From assembly GCA_016721115.1 (NCBI GenBank), contig JADKIW010000001.1, forward strand, positions 1,565,501-1,629,500: DNA of 64,000 nt, given 5' to 3'. This DNA is from Candidatus Defluviilinea proxima. GTDB lineage: Bacteria; Chloroflexota; Anaerolineae; Anaerolineales; Villigracilaceae. Position 1 is the stretch's first letter. Each line of letters opens with the position of its first letter. Shown piece by piece: positions 60,936 to 64,000 of the stretch. The position numbers and the translations under genes are program-made. The notes below the pieces were generated by a model that saw nothing but the letters and a program-made list of their open reading frames with translations, did not search any database and had not been told where the DNA came from.

Positions 60936-61313
60936 ATGAAGCTAAGTGAAATTGTTGAACACGCAAAAGGGGAGGTATTAAATCCTTCCGTATATTCTGA
61001 ATATTCCGACCGTGAGATCATCGGCGGATGTGGGGCAGACCTGATGAGCGATGTGTTGACCGGGGTGAAGCCTGGCGCTGTCCTGTTGACGGGGCTGTGC
61101 AATCCACAAGTGATCCGTACCGCTGAAATGGCCGATGTGTATGCTGTCGTTTTCTTGCGCGGTAAAAAGCCCACGCGAGAAATGATCGAACTGGCTACGC
61201 AGAAAAACATTCCCCTCGTTTCGAGTGAGATGGGTATGTTCCAATTAAGTGGACGCTTGTGTAAGGCAGGTTTGCATAGCCTTGAGTCCAATTGGAAAGG
61301 CATTCATGAGTAG
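60936..61313 (+). CDS. DRTGG-domain protein 1
   Basis: A 125-residue protein of the DRTGG type (related to the N-terminal part of some HprK/CobB-like proteins): MKLSEIVEHAKGEVL, then GCGADLMSDVLTGVKPGAVLLTG and RTAEMADVYAVVFLRGKKP. No catalytic motif is seen. Such proteins recur beside CBS/ATPase and PHP genes upstream of NAD-linked hydrogenase subunits in anaerobes. It is divergent from hypA and overlaps the CBS gene by 8 nt. Its role is unknown; a nucleotide or redox-sensing partner is a guess. Confidence 0.78.
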   Translation: MKLSEIVEHAKGEVLNPSVYSEYSDREIIGGCGADLMSDVLTGVKPGAVLLTGLCNPQVIRTAEMADVYAVVFLRGKKPTREMIELATQKNIPLVSSEMGMFQLSGRLCKAGLHSLESNWKGIHE

Positions 61314-62319
61314 CACCCTCCAGGAACTGTACGGGCGCAAGGGGCGTACAGTCACTGATCGTGATGCGCAAGAGATCACGCGTATTGAGGAAGTCTCGTA
61401 CGAGCTCAGAACTGCCGACGTGATGAATCGTGATCTCAAGTGTCTTGCTCCCACAAACACCATGCGGGACGTGTTTAACGTCCTTCACAAGAGTCATATC
61501 TCGGGTGTCCCTGTGTTGGAGTCAGATTCACTGGTCGGTATCATCAGTCAAGAAGATCTGATGCGTGCATTTGCAGATGGCGATCAGGATGCACCTATCA
61601 GCAAGTACATGACTAAGAAAGTTATGACAGTGAAATCCTATGAGCCCGTGATCAGGGCTCTTGAGATATTCTCTAATACCAAGGTCGGTCGTTTGCCGGT
61701 GGTGGATGAAAATAACGCGTTGGTGGGCATGCTTACAAAAGGGGACATCACGCGTGGCGTCCTTGTCGCCATTCAAAAGGATTATCAAGACGAGGAGATC
61801 CGCCGATATCGCGCCAGTCACTTGTTCGAAGATATCATCTCTGATCGCACGAGCTTGATCCTGCGTTACAAGATCAAACCGCGTGATTTCGATAGCGGTG
61901 GGCAAGCCTCCAGTCATATCAAGCGGGCGTTGTTACGACTTGGTGCCTCTCCACAGTTGGCACGTCAATGTGGGATTGCTGTGTACGAAGCCGAAATGAA
62001 TCTTGTCATCCACTCGACCAATGGCGGTGTGTTGCGAATCCAAGTGGAGCCTCGCCGTATCCTTATGCAAACATCGGATGATGGCCCTGGCATTCCTGAC
62101 GTGAGTAAAGCCCTTCAACCTGGCTGGTCCACAGCCTCTGATCTGGCGCGCAGTATGGGGTTTGGTGCGGGCATGGGATTAGTCAACATCAAACGCTGTG
62201 TCAGCAAAATGGAAATTGAATCGTCGCCTAAAGGGACCAAATTATTTATGGAGATCAATCTCCGTTCGGATGAAACGTTCAAAGCGCCTCCCGGGTCTTC
62301 CGAAGCGCCTGGTGTCTGA
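61306..62319 (+). CDS. CBS-pair protein with HATPase (anti-sigma-like) domain
   Basis: A 337-residue protein: two CBS domains (about 35-90 and 98-155; DVFNVLHKSHISGVPVLE and RALEIFSNTKVGRLPVVDE) that should bind adenine nucleotides, followed by a RsbW-like HATPase domain (about 195-320) with YEAEMNLVIHS, DDGPGIPD and GAGMGLVNIKR. There is no HisKA, so it is not a classic kinase; serine kinase or anti-sigma activity is possible. ATG 61306 has GGAAAGG upstream and overlaps the DRTGG gene. Confidence 0.87.
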   Translation: MSSTLQELYGRKGRTVTDRDAQEITRIEEVSYELRTADVMNRDLKCLAPTNTMRDVFNVLHKSHISGVPVLESDSLVGIISQEDLMRAFADGDQDAPISKYMTKKVMTVKSYEPVIRALEIFSNTKVGRLPVVDENNALVGMLTKGDITRGVLVAIQKDYQDEEIRRYRASHLFEDIISDRTSLILRYKIKPRDFDSGGQASSHIKRALLRLGASPQLARQCGIAVYEAEMNLVIHSTNGGVLRIQVEPRRILMQTSDDGPGIPDVSKALQPGWSTASDLARSMGFGAGMGLVNIKRCVSKMEIESSPKGTKLFMEINLRSDETFKAPPGSSEAPGV

Positions 62320-62334
62320 TCAAAGGAGTTTTTT

Positions 62335-62673
62335 ATGACCCTGCAAGAATTAATTACCAAACTTAATCTAACAGTTCTCACTACACCACGGGACTTTTCC
62401 GCGGTCATTCCGCAGGGTGGATATGCTTCTGATCTATTAAGCTGTGTCATCGCTGGAGCCGAAGCTGGCAACATTTGGGTGACTCTTCAAGCGCATATGA
62501 ATGTTGTCGCCGTGGCAGCGTTGAGGGATGTCTCAGTTGTCATTCTTACAGAGAATGCTCAACCTGAAGCGGAAGTGATCGAAAAAGCCAATCAGCAGGA
62601 CGTCATCCTTCTTGCCACATCAGAACCGAGTTATGAAGTAGTGGGGAAACTCTGGGAACTTGGGATTCGATAA
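62335..62673 (+). CDS. DRTGG-domain protein 2
   Basis: A 112-residue paralogue of the protein at 60936-61313: MTLQELITKLNLTVL, YASDLLSCVIAGAEAGNIWVTLQAH and VVAVAALRDVSVVILTE. AAAGGAG precedes its ATG, 15 nt after the CBS/ATPase gene. As with its paralogue, no active site is seen. The alternation with the ATPase suggests a complex. Confidence 0.78.
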   Translation: MTLQELITKLNLTVLTTPRDFSAVIPQGGYASDLLSCVIAGAEAGNIWVTLQAHMNVVAVAALRDVSVVILTENAQPEAEVIEKANQQDVILLATSEPSYEVVGKLWELGIR

Positions 62674-62679
62674 CAATAT

Positions 62680-62728
62680 GGAGTCAACCAGCAAGCTGGT
62701 TGATGAACGGGAGCTAGCTCCCTGACTC
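62680..62728 (+). repeat. Nested palindromes before the PHP gene, three-way-junction-like
   Basis: GGAGTCA (62680-62686) can pair with TGACTCC (62722-62728) and encloses two hairpins, ACCAGC-AA-GCTGGT (62687-62700) and GGGAGCTAGCTCCC (62709-62722). The folds compete for the edge bases. It ends 8 nt before the PHP ATG, where no ribosome-binding site is seen. Confidence 0.6.
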
Positions 62729-62736
62729 CAAAACAC

Positions 62737-63477
62737 ATGGCTACTTACCGAGCTGAATTGCACGTCCATACTGTCCTCTCGCCTTGTGCGGGTGTGGAGA
62801 TGATTCCGCCCGTGATCGTAGAGATGGCTTTGGCGAAAGGTATCAACCTGATCGCCATTACGGATCATAATGTCACGGCCAACATCGGTGCTGTGATGAA
62901 AGCCGCCAAAGGGACGGGGCTCACCGTACTGCCGGGGATGGAATTGCAGACAGAGGAAGAAGTCCACGTGTTGTGTCTGTTTGATACGCTGGAGCAGGCT
63001 GAGGCTTGGCAAAGAATCGTCGATTCCCGTTTTGGCAAGATCCCAAATGATGTTGAATTTTTTGGCGAGCAATTTGTCGTCGATGAAACGGGGGATTTCA
63101 TCCGCCGTGAACCACGGCTGTTGATCACGAATGTGGATATATCTCTTGAAGAGGCGGCCGATAGAGTAAATGCCTTGGGTGGATTGATCATCCCTGCACA
63201 TGTAGAACGGCGGGCATATGGTTTGATGGCAATGTTGGAATTTGCGCCACCGATCTTTGAAGCGATGGAAATTTCGAAGCATGTGAGTGTTGCGGAAGCT
63301 TGTAAGCGTTTCCCGGAATTGTTGGCTTTTCCGTTATTGCAAAGCGGGGATGTGCATTTTCCTGATGGGTTTATCGGCGTGATGGAGTTTGAAATGCGTG
63401 TGCCGATGATCTCTGAAATTCGTAAGGCGATCCATGGTGAGGGGGGGAGAAGTATGCGGATCGTTCCCGGTAATTAA
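62737..63477 (+). CDS. PHP-domain phosphoesterase
   Basis: A 246-residue PHP (polymerase and histidinol phosphatase) domain protein with all usual metal motifs: ELHVHTVLSPCAG (His9, His11), AITDHNVTANI, PGMELQTEEEVHVLC, IIPAHVERRAYG and SGDVHFPDG. It probably hydrolyses a phosphoester with metal ions; the substrate is unknown. No Shine-Dalgarno is visible before the ATG; the structured element at 62680-62728 lies there instead. It closes the DRTGG/CBS/DRTGG gene set. Confidence 0.87.
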   Translation: MATYRAELHVHTVLSPCAGVEMIPPVIVEMALAKGINLIAITDHNVTANIGAVMKAAKGTGLTVLPGMELQTEEEVHVLCLFDTLEQAEAWQRIVDSRFGKIPNDVEFFGEQFVVDETGDFIRREPRLLITNVDISLEEAADRVNALGGLIIPAHVERRAYGLMAMLEFAPPIFEAMEISKHVSVAEACKRFPELLAFPLLQSGDVHFPDGFIGVMEFEMRVPMISEIRKAIHGEGGRSMRIVPGN

Positions 63478-63512
63478 GCGCTTTAATTTCTCTTGATTAA
63501 TTAATAAAAACT

Positions 63513-63532
63513 GTACTGACAATTGTCAGTAC
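63513..63532. promoter_or_regulatory. Perfect 20-bp palindrome upstream of the NuoE-like gene
   Basis: GTACTGACAA followed directly by TTGTCAGTAC. No T tract follows, so an operator is more likely than a terminator. It lies 66 nt before the Rex-like site. The binding protein is not recognised. Confidence 0.5.
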
Positions 63533-63590
63533 ATTACATGACATTCATTTGTTGACCATCGACTGTTGGATGGTTAGAATGAATGTGTAG

Positions 63591-63615
63591 TACAATATTG
63601 TGAAATATATCACAA
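63591..63615 (+). promoter_or_regulatory. Rex-type operator overlapping the promoter of the NuoE-like gene
   Basis: TTGTGA-AATATA-TCACAA (63598-63615) matches the consensus of the NADH/NAD+-sensing repressor Rex (TTGTGA-N6-TCACAA) at every conserved position. It starts 1 nt after a -10-like TACAAT (63591-63596), so bound Rex would cover the start site. The gene begins 34 nt later with GGAG between. Confidence 0.75.
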
Positions 63616-63649
63616 TCTAGTCATAAAGACTGAATTGGAGAATACATCA

Positions 63650-64000
63650 ATGACCGAAGCGCTCACATCAAATGCCGAAATCTGTGAAGGCAAACAGGCT
63701 TTGCTGGATGAAATCATTGCCACGCACCGCAACCGCCCTGGTGCAATGATGGTCATCTTAAACGAGATCCAAAGACAGGTCGGTTATGTTTCTGAGCCGA
63801 TCCAAAAACATGTCGCCAAAAAACTGCGTGTGCCGGTTGGCGCTGTGCATGGTGTTGTCACCTTTTATTCATTCTTCACCACCCAGCCTCGAGGCAAACA
63901 TACCCTCAAGTTCTGCATGGGAACCGCTTGTTATGTAGGTGGTGTTCCGCAGTTGATGGAAAAGGCCAAACAGTTGACTGGAACCGAGATCGGTAAGACG
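63650..64000 (+). CDS. NuoE/HndA-like 24-kDa [2Fe-2S] subunit (3' end outside window)
   Basis: The first 117 residues of a thioredoxin-like ferredoxin subunit of NADH dehydrogenases and NAD(P)-linked hydrogenases. The helical N-terminus RPGAMMVILNEIQRQVGYVSEPI and the segment GAVHGVVTFYSFFTTQPRGKH are typical, and FCMGTACYVGG holds the first two [2Fe-2S] ligands; the other two lie past the window. The neighbourhood (hyp genes, DRTGG/CBS/PHP set, Rex site) favours a hydrogenase or NAD-linked electron-bifurcating complex over complex I. Confidence 0.9.
   Translation, partial: MTEALTSNAEICEGKQALLDEIIATHRNRPGAMMVILNEIQRQVGYVSEPIQKHVAKKLRVPVGAVHGVVTFYSFFTTQPRGKHTLKFCMGTACYVGGVPQLMEKAKQLTGTEIGKT

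Noticed and set aside
1..64000. tRNA, rRNA, CRISPR arrays, prophage or integrase genes
   Set aside because: None seen: no repeat-spacer pattern, no cloverleaf-like or rRNA-like stretch, and no phage-type genes; the only mobile gene is the RAYT.

Overview
The window looks like a chromosomal segment of a mesophilic member of the Chloroflexota, most likely class Anaerolineae. That placement is inferred from gene content: an Ig-like (NBR1-type) lipoprotein, a giant multi-PAS hybrid kinase, the GT4/GH130 pair, complete kdp and hyp sets and moderate GC. No rRNA, tRNA, CRISPR array or prophage was seen.

Layout. (1) 1-3.7 kb: end of an RRM protein, then a GT4-type glycosyltransferase overlapping a GH130 mannoside phosphorylase/hydrolase. 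(2) 3.9-12.2 kb: a complete K+-scavenging operon, with a tiny membrane ORF, kdpF, kdpA, kdpB, an extra small membrane protein, kdpC, kdpD and kdpE. (3) 12.3-22.9 kb (minus): six signalling genes, namely a sensor kinase, an Rcp1-like regulator, a 1857-aa hybrid kinase, a REC-kinase, a LuxR-type regulator and an HD-GYP phosphodiesterase. (4) 23.2-30.1 kb: gnd, a GH67 alpha-glucuronidase and hemD-hemB-hemL. (5) 30.1-38.2 kb: an envelope module made of lipoproteins, a DUF4405 b-cytochrome-like protein and a GT39/YkcB-like glycosyltransferase, next to an OmpR-family regulator and its kinase. (6) 38.3-46.7 kb: a GH1 beta-glucosidase broken by an in-frame stop, FGGY kinase, GNAT, VanZ-like protein, MFS transporter, class III aminotransferase and class II aldolase, with a divergent TetR regulator. 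(7) 46.9-54.3 kb: MFS exporter, phytoene/squalene synthase, phytoene desaturase, DUF4386, a YfcC-type carrier and a DUF2817 peptidase. (8) 54.3-64 kb: hypABFCD-[RAYT transposase]-hypE on minus, and on plus a DRTGG / CBS-ATPase / DRTGG / PHP gene set leading to a NuoE/HndA-like subunit behind a Rex-type operator.

The most interesting system is region 5. Four promoters there share one architecture: 11-bp-phased direct repeats of a CTGTGAA-type heptamer ending exactly 10 nt before a -10 hexamer. This is the geometry of PhoB boxes. The sites lie in front of the response-regulator gene itself, the glycosyltransferase-lipoprotein operon, the DUF4405-lipoprotein operon, and a short divergent transcription unit of about 150 nt that ends in a strong terminator and carries three AGGAGGT motifs (a candidate small RNA or leader). 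Together they suggest a self-contained, autoregulated envelope-response regulon. Its lipoproteins carry Spy/CpxP-like 'MTxxQ' helices and Gly/Asn/Pro-rich tails.
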